This document shows positions 7,765-16,987 of a DNA stretch of 64,000 nt, one piece after another. Made by a program: the position numbers and the translations under genes. The DNA is from Pandoraea oxalativorans (GTDB taxonomy: Bacteria > Pseudomonadota > Gammaproteobacteria > Burkholderiales > Burkholderiaceae). The stretch covers positions 1-64,000 of the forward strand of contig NZ_CP011520.2 in assembly GCF_000972785.3 (NCBI RefSeq), given 5' to 3'. The first letter of the stretch is position 1; every line of letters begins with the position of its first letter. The notes beneath the pieces are model-generated. The model saw only the letters and a list, made by a program, of their open reading frames with translations, was not told where the DNA came from and ran no database searches.

Positions 7765-8994
7765 ATGGTCTTGAAGGAACCCACCCGCCGTCGTCGCCGG
7801 ATCGACCTGGCACAGTTGGTCGCCATTGCCGACCGTGCAGAGGCTGCCCTCGCGCAACTACGAGACGACCTCGTGGAACCATTCCCGCGCAAAGTCGCGC
7901 CGATGGTCACCGGTTCCCGCCTTGCCAAGATTTGCAAGATCGATCGTACCCGGGTTCAGTACCTTTGCACGCGCGGCAACACCAACGGCGAATACCCTGT
8001 CGGCCATGTGGTGGGAAACAACCGTAGCCGTGAGTTTTCGCTTGCGGACGCCCAGCAGTTCCTTCGCCTCGTCGGTACGTATATGCGACGCCCCGAAGGG
8101 GTGCCAGGCGTTGCCATCGCCGTGGGCAATTTCAAGGGCGGCGTGGGCAAAACGACCACGGCGGTGGGCATCGCGCAGGGGCTCACGCTGCGCGGACACC
8201 GCGTGCTTCTTGTCGATCTCGATCCGCAGGCGTCGAGTACCACGTTGATGGGTTATGTGCCAACGGCCGAGGTCACCGAAGAGATGACCGTCATGCCATT
8301 TGTGTACGGCGATAAGCCGGATTTGAGCGAATCCATCATCCCGTCATATTGGAATAATCTCGACCTCTTGCTGGCCAGTCCCAGCCTGTTCGGGGCGGAC
8401 TATTTTCTCCCGAGTAAGCAGTCGAAACATCCGGACTTTGAGTACTGGTCAGTGCTCGAGGGGGCCATGCCGGCACTTCGTGCTCAGTACGACGTGATCG
8501 TATTTGACACCCCCCCGTCTCTGGCGTATCTAGCGACAAATTGTTTTTTGTCCGCCGACGGGATCGTTGTCCCGCTCCCCCCTGAGACGCTGGATTACGC
8601 GTCGAGCGTGGCGTTTTTCCGCCAGTTCGCGGACCTTTTCCAGAGTTTGGCAAGCGAGCGGGACGTCAAAAAGACGTTCGGTTTCATTAAGATTTTTCTC
8701 TCCAAGGTGCGAAAAGATATTCCCTCCACCAATATTGTCAGCGCGTGGATTCAGGAGACGTACCCCGAACTCCTCGGGCGCACCGAGCTGTTCGAAAGCA
8801 ACGTCGTAAAGAAAGCAATGGCTGAGTTCAAGACGCTTTACGACTTGGAGTCCCGTACCTACGAGGGGGGCGCCGCACTGTTCAACCGTACGGTGGATGC
8901 GTTTGACAGTATGGTCGATGAAATCGAAGAACAGATCGAAGACATCTGGACTGAGGCTCTACAGAGTCAAGTTTTCCGTCTCGAGTCGGAGTAA
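7765..8994 (+). CDS. parA: ParA-family partition ATPase
   Basis: The 409-residue protein has an N-terminal DNA-binding extension (about 1-105, with an HTH-like GSRLAKICKIDRTRVQYL) and then the deviant Walker A motif GNFKGGVGKTTTAVGIAQ (about 122-140) with the signature Lys, Walker A' DLDPQASSTTLMG, and Walker B DVIVFDTPPSLAYLA. The extension makes it a type Ia ParA, the class that also represses its own operon. It ends 3 bases before parB, forming a partition operon next to the replication gene. Confidence 0.93.
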   Translation: MVLKEPTRRRRRIDLAQLVAIADRAEAALAQLRDDLVEPFPRKVAPMVTGSRLAKICKIDRTRVQYLCTRGNTNGEYPVGHVVGNNRSREFSLADAQQFLRLVGTYMRRPEGVPGVAIAVGNFKGGVGKTTTAVGIAQGLTLRGHRVLLVDLDPQASSTTLMGYVPTAEVTEEMTVMPFVYGDKPDLSESIIPSYWNNLDLLLASPSLFGADYFLPSKQSKHPDFEYWSVLEGAMPALRAQYDVIVFDTPPSLAYLATNCFLSADGIVVPLPPETLDYASSVAFFRQFADLFQSLASERDVKKTFGFIKIFLSKVRKDIPSTNIVSAWIQETYPELLGRTELFESNVVKKAMAEFKTLYDLESRTYEGGAALFNRTVDAFDSMVDEIEEQIEDIWTEALQSQVFRLESE

Positions 8995-8997
8995 GTC

Positions 8998-10041
8998 ATG
9001 GCAAGCAAATTTGAAGAGCGCATGCGCGCGAAAACGAGCGGCTCGGTGCAAAAGGCACAAACCACCGTGGCCGATCGCCGCGAGACGCCCGTGAACCGAC
9101 CGCTTGCAACAATGCCGGCGCAATTGGGCGCGTTCCGGCTCGAAGCGCAGGAGTACCAACGCAAAATTGCCGCGCTGGAGGCGGAACTCGAACAGGCCAC
9201 GCGGGATGGCAACAGCGGAATAGATATCCCCTTAAACAAGCTTCATGAGGTCCCCGGCCGCCGTCGGTACATGAGTGCGCAGGATTATCGGGATTTACGT
9301 GAAAACCTGCGTGTCAACGAGCTAAACCAGCCGATCGTGGTCGATATTCGTGCGGACGGCGAGTTTGAGCTCGTGTCCGGCCATCACCGCTCCGATGCTT
9401 ATCGAGAACTGGAGCGCCCCACGATTCGTGGGGTACTGCGCAAGAACACCATCGAAAATCCCACGGTCGCGGCGTTTTATGCGAACTTGTTTCAGGCCCC
9501 GCTCACCGACTTTGAAAAATATTTGGGCTTTACCGAACTCCAAAACCAATTTCCTGGGATTACGCAGGCGCAGATTGCTGAACGTTCGGGCAAGCCCGAA
9601 TCGACCATTTCCTATCTCATGGCGTTTCGCGATCTCCCCGTCCCCGTGCTGGAGATGCTTCGCGCATCGCCCACGCTGCTCGGCAGCGACGCGGCCACCA
9701 CCTTTGCCAAGCTTACGCGAGCCGGCAAGGGCGAGAGGGTCGTCGCGGCGATCGAGCAACTTGCTAGGGGGGAGGTCGATCAGAAGCGGGCTGTCGCGTT
9801 GGCGGAAGCTGGCTCATCCCCGCAGCCGGCCGCGCGTCCCATCGCCGAGATCGTGAAGATCAAGGCCGGACGTAGCAACTATTGCCAAATCCGGAGAACC
9901 GCCAAAGTCGTGCGACTGGACTTTCAATCGGAGGCCGAGGCTCAGGCAGTGATGAAGGTCGTCCAAGAAGTTTTAGAGCGACGGACCCAAACGTCCAGCT
10001 TCGGCGCCGAAGGCACCGGTCACGCTGAAGCGGAAAAATAA
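8998..10041 (+). CDS. parB: ParB-family partition protein
   Basis: The 347-residue protein shows the ParB N-terminal domain (IPLNKLHEVPGRRRYMSAQDYRDL, NELNQPIVV), the nucleotide-binding loop region ELVSGHHRSDAY (GHHR replaces the usual GERR/GHRR), TAAFYANLFQ-like box II (VAAFYANLFQAPLTDFEKYLG), and the HTH (TQAQIAERSGKPESTISYLM). It would bind parS, load as a clamp and stimulate ParA. It is preceded by parA and followed by a small palindrome and a terminator. Confidence 0.92.
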   Translation: MASKFEERMRAKTSGSVQKAQTTVADRRETPVNRPLATMPAQLGAFRLEAQEYQRKIAALEAELEQATRDGNSGIDIPLNKLHEVPGRRRYMSAQDYRDLRENLRVNELNQPIVVDIRADGEFELVSGHHRSDAYRELERPTIRGVLRKNTIENPTVAAFYANLFQAPLTDFEKYLGFTELQNQFPGITQAQIAERSGKPESTISYLMAFRDLPVPVLEMLRASPTLLGSDAATTFAKLTRAGKGERVVAAIEQLARGEVDQKRAVALAEAGSSPQPAARPIAEIVKIKAGRSNYCQIRRTAKVVRLDFQSEAEAQAVMKVVQEVLERRTQTSSFGAEGTGHAEAEK

Positions 10042-10059
10042 ATCCTTTAAATTCAACGG

Positions 10060-10074
10060 CTTCAAAGTTTGAAG
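10060..10074. promoter_or_regulatory. Palindrome between parB and the replication gene
   Basis: CTTCAAA-G-TTTGAAG is a perfect 7-bp inverted repeat. Its core TTCAAAGTTT is the exact complement of the 10-mer at 7742-7751 in front of parA. A shared site on both flanks of parAB suggests a ParA, ParB or Rep binding site. This is an inference from position and identity only. Confidence 0.4.
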
Positions 10075-10137
10075 TCATTGGTATCGCCCAGGAGATTATC
10101 TTGAACCCATCGATCTGAGCGGGTAAAACCCAAAAAC

Positions 10138-10168
10138 AAAAGCCCTCGGCGGCAAACCGAAGGCTTTT
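10138..10168 (+). terminator. Bidirectional stem-loop terminator after parAB
   Basis: AAAAGCCCTCGG and CCGAAGGCTTTT form a stem with a 7-base loop, with A-tract and T-tract on its two sides. It lies between parB and the replication gene and could end parAB transcription in one direction or a counter-transcript in the other. Confidence 0.65.
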
Positions 10169-10296
10169 GAGAAAACAGGGCTTGCTGCCCTTCCTTGCGC
10201 TACAACTCCCCGACGGCAAATCGGGAACATCCTACAGACAGACCTGAGTGTAGCGCATCGAAGCCGACAGTCAAGCAATAGAAAATCCATTTCCAT

Positions 10297-11661
10297 ATGG
10301 ATGACGCTGCTATGGTTATCGCGCGACACTGCGTTGCTGGCGTGGGGTCTTTGCACGCCTTCGAAAAAGACATCCCACTTGAGTCTGACAACACCAATCT
10401 GCCCTGGGTGATCCTGCGCGCCGTGCACCGCGCCAGTCGACTCGACGGGATCCCTGCGCGCGCCCGCGCTGTTCTCGCCGCCCTCGCCCGTACCGTTGAC
10501 GCCAAAAAGCCCTACGGCGAAATCTACGCGCGTCGTGAACTGCTGAGCCAGCGTGCCATGCAATCCGAGCGGACCTTTTACCGCAGTCTCACCGATCTCG
10601 AAGCCGCCGGCCTGATCGAGCGCCCGACCCAACGCCGCTACATCTCGCATGGCCTGTTTGGCCGCGCATATTTACACCTGTCAGCGCGTGCCGCGATCCT
10701 TCTGGGTCTCATCGAGTTCGGCGAGGCCAGCGTCCCAGCCGATGAGCCGCAAACTTCCGAGAATGCCGCAGCATCTCCGGCGCCCGCTGACGTTCGGCCC
10801 CAAGCGGCCCCACGTTTTCAAGTACGGAATGCCAATGTGGCAGACGGTGCTATATCTAAGGATCTTTCCCCTACCTCTTTGCAAAAGAGACAACCAGGCC
10901 AGCTCCCCCGTGATCTCGAGCGTCTGCGCCCCTTGGGTTTTCATGACTATTTGATTTTCAGGCTGATGCGCGAGGCGCGGGAGCAGGGCAAGCGCCTGTC
11001 CGAGGTCGTCGAGGCCACTTGGCCTCATCTCGCCAAGGCGGCCCGCCCGATCAACTATCTGCGCAAGCTGCTCGCCTCGCCAGTGGACTTCGGCTTCGCC
11101 CTGCGCGCCAAAGCCGCCGAGAAAGCCCGGGCGGAGGTCGTTGCCGCGGAAAAGCGCAGCGCCGAGGCGTTTGTGCGCGGGGCGATGGGGAAAATCTTCG
11201 TCGACGCCGCAGGGCTGCGTCAGTACGCGGTCGACGACGGAGGTCGCACGCTGGCCATCACGGACCTCGCCGAAGGGGTCGTGCGCCGCAGCGTGGCGAG
11301 CTGGCAGGTCGCGTTCATGCAGTCGGTGACGCAACGCACGCTGCGCCCGGTCACGGCTCGCGAGCTTGCGCAGTTGCGCGACGCCGCAACCGCTCTGCGC
11401 GACCGCGAGATCGCCGCGAAGACCGGGGGCGTGTCGCTCGTTCCGAACCAGTGTGCGAGCCGCGAGCCGTCCCGTGCGTGGCCGTTGGCGTTACCCGCAC
11501 CACCCGCATTACCCACGTCGCCGGGCGCGGTGACGCGGGTGCATGAGGTCCGTCCCGGGCTCGGAAAGCACGACCAGGTCCGCTTGTTGACAAGCACGGC
11601 CGCCGAGGCGCTCGCTGCGTTGCGCGCAATGCGCAAGCTGCCCGCACGATCCCCGGTGTAA
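10297..11661 (+). CDS. Plasmid replication initiator (winged-helix)
   Basis: The 454-residue protein follows parAB in the same direction. Residues about 40-130 form a winged-helix-like domain (DGIPARARAVLAALARTV, YARRELLSQRAMQSERTFYRSLTDLEAAGLIERP). A Pro/Ala-rich linker leads to a second helical domain (FHDYLIFRLMREAREQGKRLSEVVEATW, INYLRKLLASP) of the kind seen in initiators of Burkholderiaceae megaplasmids. The start at 10297 is uncertain; the ATG at 10312 is an alternative. Assignment as initiator rests on gene order and architecture, since initiators diverge strongly. Confidence 0.7.
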   Translation: MDDAAMVIARHCVAGVGSLHAFEKDIPLESDNTNLPWVILRAVHRASRLDGIPARARAVLAALARTVDAKKPYGEIYARRELLSQRAMQSERTFYRSLTDLEAAGLIERPTQRRYISHGLFGRAYLHLSARAAILLGLIEFGEASVPADEPQTSENAAASPAPADVRPQAAPRFQVRNANVADGAISKDLSPTSLQKRQPGQLPRDLERLRPLGFHDYLIFRLMREAREQGKRLSEVVEATWPHLAKAARPINYLRKLLASPVDFGFALRAKAAEKARAEVVAAEKRSAEAFVRGAMGKIFVDAAGLRQYAVDDGGRTLAITDLAEGVVRRSVASWQVAFMQSVTQRTLRPVTARELAQLRDAATALRDREIAAKTGGVSLVPNQCASREPSRAWPLALPAPPALPTSPGAVTRVHEVRPGLGKHDQVRLLTSTAAEALAALRAMRKLPARSPV

Positions 11662-12509
11662 CGGCCGGGTACAACGATGTGCTTAACAATGGTAGCGGCC
11701 GCGAACGCGTGCCTGCCGGGCAGAGCACGCGGGCCTTTACCCTGCGGGCGAGACGACAGCATGGTGTGTCATGGCGTCGTTGCGCCCCGGCTGCATGAGC
11801 TCGGCGGGGCCGCGAAGGGCTCGACGCCGGTCGAAGCCCCCTGGGAGCTTGGCAACCGACGCGAGGTCCCGGGCCGCCCCACGCAGGGGCTCCGGGCGCG
11901 GAACCGGCTCATCGTCCCATCGATCCGCGCGTGAGGTTCCGTCCATCAGCGCAGGAGATGCCTGGGGTAGGGCGGTGGGCATCGCCGGACGAACAGCGCG
12001 CCTTCGGCGCGTATCCAAAATCGGTACGAAAACCACATCCCTCGATCCCGCCTTTCCGAACCACCCAGGCTCTCTGCTACAACCTCTCGCAGATTCACCG
12101 CAAAGAGCAGGCCTGCCGTAAGCGCCCGGCCGTGCCGGCCACCCGCTAACGGCGCGATAAGCGCGACGTCGCCGGCAAGCCAGCGCCCTCGCGCAACGCG
12201 CTCGTGTGCTCGCACCGGCCTAACGCAGGCTCGATAAATGCAAAGGCCCAACCGGTTAACCAACAAGGGGCCGACCTCCTCTCGCAATCCGGCGTCAACG
12301 ACTTAGGCGCCACCCACGAGCCTGATCCGAATACCGCGGGCGGATTCGCCGACGTGGAGACCGGATTTTTACGTTAAGGGGTTCGTATGTCGACTCATTG
12401 CTCCGCACGAAGTCGACGCTGAACAAGCGCCTCAGGCAGGCGCCGATCATCGGGCGCTCGGACAAGCCAGCCGGCACACGATGTCGGGTAACGCTTCCGA
12501 TGAAGTGGA
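11662..12509. other. Region without a gene after the replication gene
   Basis: About 850 GC-rich bases with overlapping frames on all strands but no recognisable product. I looked for iterons and DnaA boxes, as expected near an origin, and found none convincing. A short palindrome AACCGGTTAACC-like stretch occurs near 12250. The plasmid origin could lie here but is not shown. Confidence 0.4.
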
Positions 12510-13367
12510 TTAAGGAATGACCAACGCGCCTGGACTGAGACGAGCGGCCGGCGCTGCTAATGACGGGGCAGGAACAAGCGCCTGCCCCGCAGATCCCGGA
12601 ATCGCCGGTGGCATCGGGTATCGTGGCGGTGCTGCAGTGGCCAAACGGCCGGGCGTGGCGGGGTCGAGCACTTGATGCAGGCCGGTGCGCCCATTGCCCA
12701 ATGACGCGAAACAGGGCTGAATCGTTGGCCATGCCCAATTGTCCAATCGCGCGTAATGGCGAAAGATCCAATAGGCGATGCTATCCGCGAGTTGTATCAG
12801 TCGCGTCGATGTTGAATCGACAAACATGGGGACTTCTGCAAAGTTTCGCAGCTTCCCGGTGGCGTGACCCACGTGTTTGAACGTGTGGTGAAGCGACTGC
12901 ATTGCCTTTTCTTCCGTCGCGCGCTTCTGGTCGAGAACGAATAAACCTCGTTGGGGGTCACGCTCGCGCTGGTATTTAAGCGCGAGATAATCATCGAACT
13001 TCGATGCCAGGACTTCGTAACAGTACGGGAGGATGTCGACGGTATGAAGCATCTGGCTCTGCTCGACGACGGCCGCGAAGACATTCAGTTTTGGGCGAGT
13101 GTTGACGAGGACTCTCACGACATCCGCAGCAGCCTGGGCGCGTTCGCTCGAAGAAAACAACTCCCAGCCTTCCTTGCCCGCTTTCATCGGCGCGGCATGC
13201 AACTTTAATTCGCGGCCAGCGCGCCGTTCGAAAGGCTCGGCAATTGCATCCAGCTCGCGCTCGAGCCAATGGGTCTGCCGTTCGAATACAGAGACACCCG
13301 TGAGCACAAAGAAGGGGGTGTTCAAATCGCCAGGCGATCCCGACTCGTCCAGATACGTCAGATACAT
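12510..13367 (-). CDS. DUF3800 domain protein
   Basis: From the ATG at 13367 the protein begins MYLTYLDESGSPGDLNTPFFVLTGVSV, the hallmark DESG start of DUF3800 proteins, which have an RNase H-like fold and unknown function. Further typical blocks are ELKLHAAPM, FVLDQKRATEEKAM and PMFVDSTSTRLIQLADSIAYWIFRHY with conserved Asp residues. The ORF could start 27 codons earlier, but the DUF3800 motif normally sits at the N-terminus. The last about 55 residues are Pro/Ala-rich and not part of the domain. DUF3800 genes are common on plasmids and defence islands. Confidence 0.78.
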   Translation of the reverse strand: MYLTYLDESGSPGDLNTPFFVLTGVSVFERQTHWLERELDAIAEPFERRAGRELKLHAAPMKAGKEGWELFSSSERAQAAADVVRVLVNTRPKLNVFAAVVEQSQMLHTVDILPYCYEVLASKFDDYLALKYQRERDPQRGLFVLDQKRATEEKAMQSLHHTFKHVGHATGKLRNFAEVPMFVDSTSTRLIQLADSIAYWIFRHYARLDNWAWPTIQPCFASLGNGRTGLHQVLDPATPGRLATAAPPRYPMPPAIPGSAGQALVPAPSLAAPAARLSPGALVIP

Positions 13368-13733
13368 TCCCACCCCATATGGAAACGAAAACGGGCTGCC
13401 GAAGCAGCCCGTCATATATTGGGTAAGCCAGGTGGAGCAATCGTCCAACGCGTCGCAACTTCACGGCACTCCCGACTCGAGGAAGATACTAACAAGTGCA
13501 AGTCTTTTGGGCTAGTTTTTCCTGGCCTCCCCGATTGATGAGTGTCGGTGGGGCGAAGGGTTGCCGTCGCCGGGGCTCGAGTGCCGGCAGCGTTTGGTCC
13601 TTAGCCCTTGGCACATGGAGAAGGGGAGGGCCGACGGGGAGGGCAGCGCCAGGCGTGGGGCAGCGGGCGGGACGGCGCGATACAGGGTGACGCCCCCCGG
13701 GGATCACCCAAGACGCCCTGGCGACGCCCCCGC

Positions 13734-13768
13734 GCCGTGCGCCGTGCGCCGTGCGCCGTGCGCCGTGT
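13734..13768. repeat. Tandem heptamer, five copies
   Basis: GCCGTGC is repeated four times and followed by GCCGTGT. Seven is not a multiple of three, so copy-number change would shift any overlapping frame. Confidence 0.9.
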
Positions 13769-14084
13769 CGCCCCCCGACCCTCGCAAACCCACGCCTCGC
13801 CGTCGTCTCGAGCGCGGCCGCAGGGCAAACGAGCGCAAACGCGGGCGGCAGGTAATTTTTTTGGGCGCGAGTTCGCGCGCAAAAGTGGCCCATGTCATAA
13901 CCCGAGTTATAGACAGAGCTAAATTTAATCCATTGGGGCCGCAGATCGCGGTTTTGTGGGTCGGCTCGCGAGACGCGCTGAGCGTGAGGCCCGCCGCGGA
14001 CCCACCCGCGAGCCGCTTTTGCCCGCGTCGTCGGGCGGGTAGCGGAGATCGGTAGACAGTCGCCCCCAGTAGGGCACCTCCGAT

Positions 14085-14107
14085 GGCCTGCCTCGGACCG
14101 GCAGGCC
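14085..14107. repeat. GC-rich hairpin
   Basis: A perfect 8-bp stem, GGCCTGCC / GGCAGGCC, encloses a 7-base loop. No T-run follows, so it is not a classical terminator. Confidence 0.6.
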
Positions 14108-14608
14108 GTGCCGTTCGCCCATTGATGAAAAATTATCCTCAACAGACGATTTGCAGGACCCGAAACTACTGGCCGCTGCTCGTCGGTGACTGCGATGCCG
14201 AATAGGCCACGATCGTCCATTGGACGGCTGTGCGGGGGCGACGCCCCGCGGTGCCCGGCCGACGTCACTATCGGGTCGGCTATGCGAAATTTGGGCGAGC
14301 GCTTCGCGCCGCGCGCAGCCCAACCGTGTCGCGAGCTGAATCACGTGCGTCAACGCCGCAGCGCATCGAAACGGCGAGCACATGTACGCCAACCCGTTAC
14401 TGCTCCGGGCGGGCTTAGCGACGCGCCCCCTCAATATCTTGTCGCTATTCTCGACCATCTCTTCAGGCGTTCACCTGATGTCGGCCTTGCTTTGCACGCG
14501 GAAAATGATGGCAAACCGTCAAGCACCGCGTGACCGTAAAAACGCCGGGACGCCTCCATTCGCGCGTTCTCCCCGCTCAAGCCACTCACCTCGAGGAGTC
14601 TCGCCGTT

Positions 14609-16519
14609 ATGCCAACTTTGGGAGAACTCATCAGCCCGAGATTAACGAAAAGCCCTGCGGGCCCCGCGTCCACAGAGCCGAACGACCTCGTCATCGACCC
14701 ACAGTACACCAACGCACTCGACACGTTATCGGAAGCGCTGGTTGCGTTGGAGGATGACATCAATCGGTCTGTGAAAAACGATTTTGATTGCGGAGGATTG
14801 CGTCGTTGTAACGAAACAATCGCCGAGTTGAAAGCACAGTGCACGCAACCTGCGGTGAAACGCGACGCCCTAGTCACCTCCCTGGCGAGCGTGGCGGCAT
14901 CTGTAGAGGATGTGCGACAAGAAGTACAGACCAGAAAAGACACGCTGGCGCCAGGCGTGGCGGAGAGGTTACTCGGGAAGCTGGGTATCCTATTGGGCAT
15001 ATTGGTCGGCGTAGCTGTCTTCACCGCTGCACCCTATTTGGCGCCAGGCGCGGCAATACTGGGCGTGGCCAAAGCGGGGGCGGCGAGCACGCTCGTGGCA
15101 AGCGTCATCGGGCAGGGCTGGGCGATGGCTCGCGCGAACAAGTACCAAAATGTTGCGGAAATTGAGTCCCAGCTGGAAACCATGAGAACCGCGATGATTC
15201 GCGCGGAAGCCGAGTGCACCATGGTGGGTATTAAAGCGGCTTTAAAAGATGATCAACAAGCTTTAACCTGTTTTGACTCACTGCTCGATATCCCTGACGT
15301 TGACAAGCCCCCGGGCAGCGTTGCCCCACCCAAGATCATCGTGAGCGGCGATACTGACGGCAGTACACTGCGCGCGATTTTGCTTGGCATTCAGGCCGGC
15401 GTGATCCACCTAAAAACCGATGCAGGCCGGGCACTGCTATGCCGCCTTCTTAAGGCAGAAGCTGCAGCGGCGGCGCAGATTAACGCTGAAGGTACTCCGC
15501 TCAAGGATTTTCAGACAAATGAAGATTATCAAAAAGACCTTGCGGATCTGGAAAACCATCTGGATTTCCGCCGAGGCGTCACGGAACTCATATTTGTTGG
15601 CGATGTTTGCCACGATCGTTATTCTTTAAATAAAGATGTGGATTTCTCAATACGTGAGAAGATGCATGACTGCGGTGTTATTTACATTTTCGGCAATCAT
15701 GACGATCCTCGAGTGCTGCAGCCTTATAGAAGACCGGATCGGCCAAATGCTTTAGATGATATGTTCGGAGAGTACGCGAAGAATGGCATGACCATCGACG
15801 CCATGGAAGCCCACGCAAAAGAAATATTCTGGCGGCGAGCTTACTGGTCGGAGTCCACGCAAACATTGATCACGCATCAAGGCTTGGAACCGGGGCCGGG
15901 CGGCACATTAAAGCACCCAGACGGGTATTTCCGCGCCGACAAATACAAGGGCAAGGGAAAAAAACTTGCTGACGATATTAACGCAAGGAAAGGCATCAAT
16001 CTTGTCAAGAAAAATAACGATTATACCTTTGAGGAAAGAATGATGGTTCTGGATAGATTCTTTCAACATCCAGATTCATCTTTGTATAAAGCACGGGGAA
16101 TTATTCCTTTTCCTGAACGAATGCCAAGCTACAATTGCCCAGTGCCAGGGATTCCTTGGTACCAAAATTTGAATAAAACGAAAAAGGGCCATGAGGAGTG
16201 GCCAGCGTTTTTAGAATGGGCGAAAACCACTGACGAGATCGATTGGCGTGTTTGCGCACGATTGGCCGAAGACTGGCAGGCTCAGATTCATATCCAAACA
16301 GCCTGCCGACCTAGCCACGACCATATGACCTACCTTGGCGGTCTGATACAGGGCCGTGCGGTGCGAGGTCACGAGGGAAAAACTGTGCTCGGCGACGTCG
16401 CGGTGGACTTAAATGCGCGGGCTGGAGCTGACGGCAGACAAGTTAAGGCCAGCGCTGCCGCATTTTACGGTCCGCGCCCCCTCGCTCGCCTCCCTCCCCC
16501 TGTACACGGCTACGCGTGA
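14609..16519 (+). CDS. Membrane-hairpin protein with divergent calcineurin-like phosphoesterase domain; putative effector
   Basis: This is a 636-residue protein whose family I do not recognise. Residues about 25-120 are helical and likely coiled. A hydrophobic hairpin follows at about 128-172 (LGILLGILVGVAVFTAA, AAILGVAKAGAASTLVASVI). From about 243 the metallophosphatase motifs appear in order: IIVSGDTDGS (for GDxHG), IFVGDVCHDR (for GDxxDR, one residue longer), IFGNHDDPR (GNHD), THQGLEPG and VRGHEGKT (late His sites). The order matches PPP/calcineurin-like phosphatases, although the first His is replaced by Asp. GAGGAG lies 10 bases before the ATG. The C-terminal half is less GC-rich than its neighbours, suggesting transfer. 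A type III-secreted effector is plausible, but no secretion signal was proven. Confidence 0.6.
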   Translation: MPTLGELISPRLTKSPAGPASTEPNDLVIDPQYTNALDTLSEALVALEDDINRSVKNDFDCGGLRRCNETIAELKAQCTQPAVKRDALVTSLASVAASVEDVRQEVQTRKDTLAPGVAERLLGKLGILLGILVGVAVFTAAPYLAPGAAILGVAKAGAASTLVASVIGQGWAMARANKYQNVAEIESQLETMRTAMIRAEAECTMVGIKAALKDDQQALTCFDSLLDIPDVDKPPGSVAPPKIIVSGDTDGSTLRAILLGIQAGVIHLKTDAGRALLCRLLKAEAAAAAQINAEGTPLKDFQTNEDYQKDLADLENHLDFRRGVTELIFVGDVCHDRYSLNKDVDFSIREKMHDCGVIYIFGNHDDPRVLQPYRRPDRPNALDDMFGEYAKNGMTIDAMEAHAKEIFWRRAYWSESTQTLITHQGLEPGPGGTLKHPDGYFRADKYKGKGKKLADDINARKGINLVKKNNDYTFEERMMVLDRFFQHPDSSLYKARGIIPFPERMPSYNCPVPGIPWYQNLNKTKKGHEEWPAFLEWAKTTDEIDWRVCARLAEDWQAQIHIQTACRPSHDHMTYLGGLIQGRAVRGHEGKTVLGDVAVDLNARAGADGRQVKASAAAFYGPRPLARLPPPVHGYA

Positions 16520-16675
16520 ACCGAGCAAGGATCTGTGAAGCACCCCGTCCCCCATCTTCACATTATCCTTGAGCGTCGGCCTATTGCGACAAAACGTTGC
16601 TGACGCCTTGCTCTCAACTCCGGCACTATCTGCTGAGAAATCCGCGGTTTGCATTCGAAAGCTCGTTGGCTTCAG

Positions 16676-16987
16676 TCAGGCAAACACGACTTCGATGCTT
16701 CCTGCGGTTGCCCGGGCAGGGCCGACGGCAATTTGTATGTCGCGCCCGAGCGCTGCCAAGCATTCCATGAGTCGCGCTTCGCTGACCCCGCGAAACTGGC
16801 CACGAAGTATATTCGACAGCTTCGGCCGAGGGATGCCGAGAACGGTTGCGGCTTGTTGCTGCGTCCAATCGCGCGCGGCGATGATTTCCGCGATTTTGGA
16901 CACCAATTGAGCTTTGACGAGCATTTCATCAGCGTCGCCCGCGCCGATGTCAGCATAAATATTGCCCGTGGATTTCTCAATCTCCAT
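16676..16987 (-). CDS. XRE-family antitoxin (HigA-like)
   Basis: The 103-residue protein starts MEIEKSTGNIYADIGAGDADEM. A helix-turn-helix (WTQQQAATVLGIPRPKLSNILRG) and the C-terminal FRGVSEARLMECLAALGRDIQIAV are characteristic of the HigA2-like antitoxins paired with Gp49/HigB toxins. I chose the second of two adjacent ATGs because AAGGAG ends six bases before it. The toxin gene ends inside its first codons, giving the toxin-first order of hig operons. The antitoxin is intact while the toxin is damaged. Confidence 0.82.
   Translation of the reverse strand: MEIEKSTGNIYADIGAGDADEMLVKAQLVSKIAEIIAARDWTQQQAATVLGIPRPKLSNILRGQFRGVSEARLMECLAALGRDIQIAVGPARATAGSIEVVFA

Larger units (their letters stand above)
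13368..14608. other. Gene-poor region upstream of the phosphoesterase gene
   Basis: About 1.2 kb with no credible gene; the long open frames are Arg/Ala-rich GC artefacts. It contains a heptamer tandem repeat at 13734-13768, a strong hairpin at 14085-14107 (GGCCTGCC / GGCAGGCC, 7-base loop) and an AT-rich patch at 13850-13930 with ATAACCCGAGTTAT. The last about 100 bases hold the leader of the next gene. Confidence 0.45.

Noticed and set aside
11662..12509. Plasmid origin with iterons
   Set aside because: Expected next to the initiator gene, but no repeated 17-22-bp units or DnaA boxes were visible.
13489..14268. A 259-codon minus-strand frame
   Set aside because: Arg/Ala/Pro-rich composition, it spans the heptamer repeat, has no Shine-Dalgarno and matches no family; typical GC-driven open frame.
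14560..14608. HrpB-type box (TTCG-N16-TTCG) upstream of the phosphoesterase gene
   Set aside because: A single TTCG occurs but no second one at the required distance; the same holds for the region before 62175.
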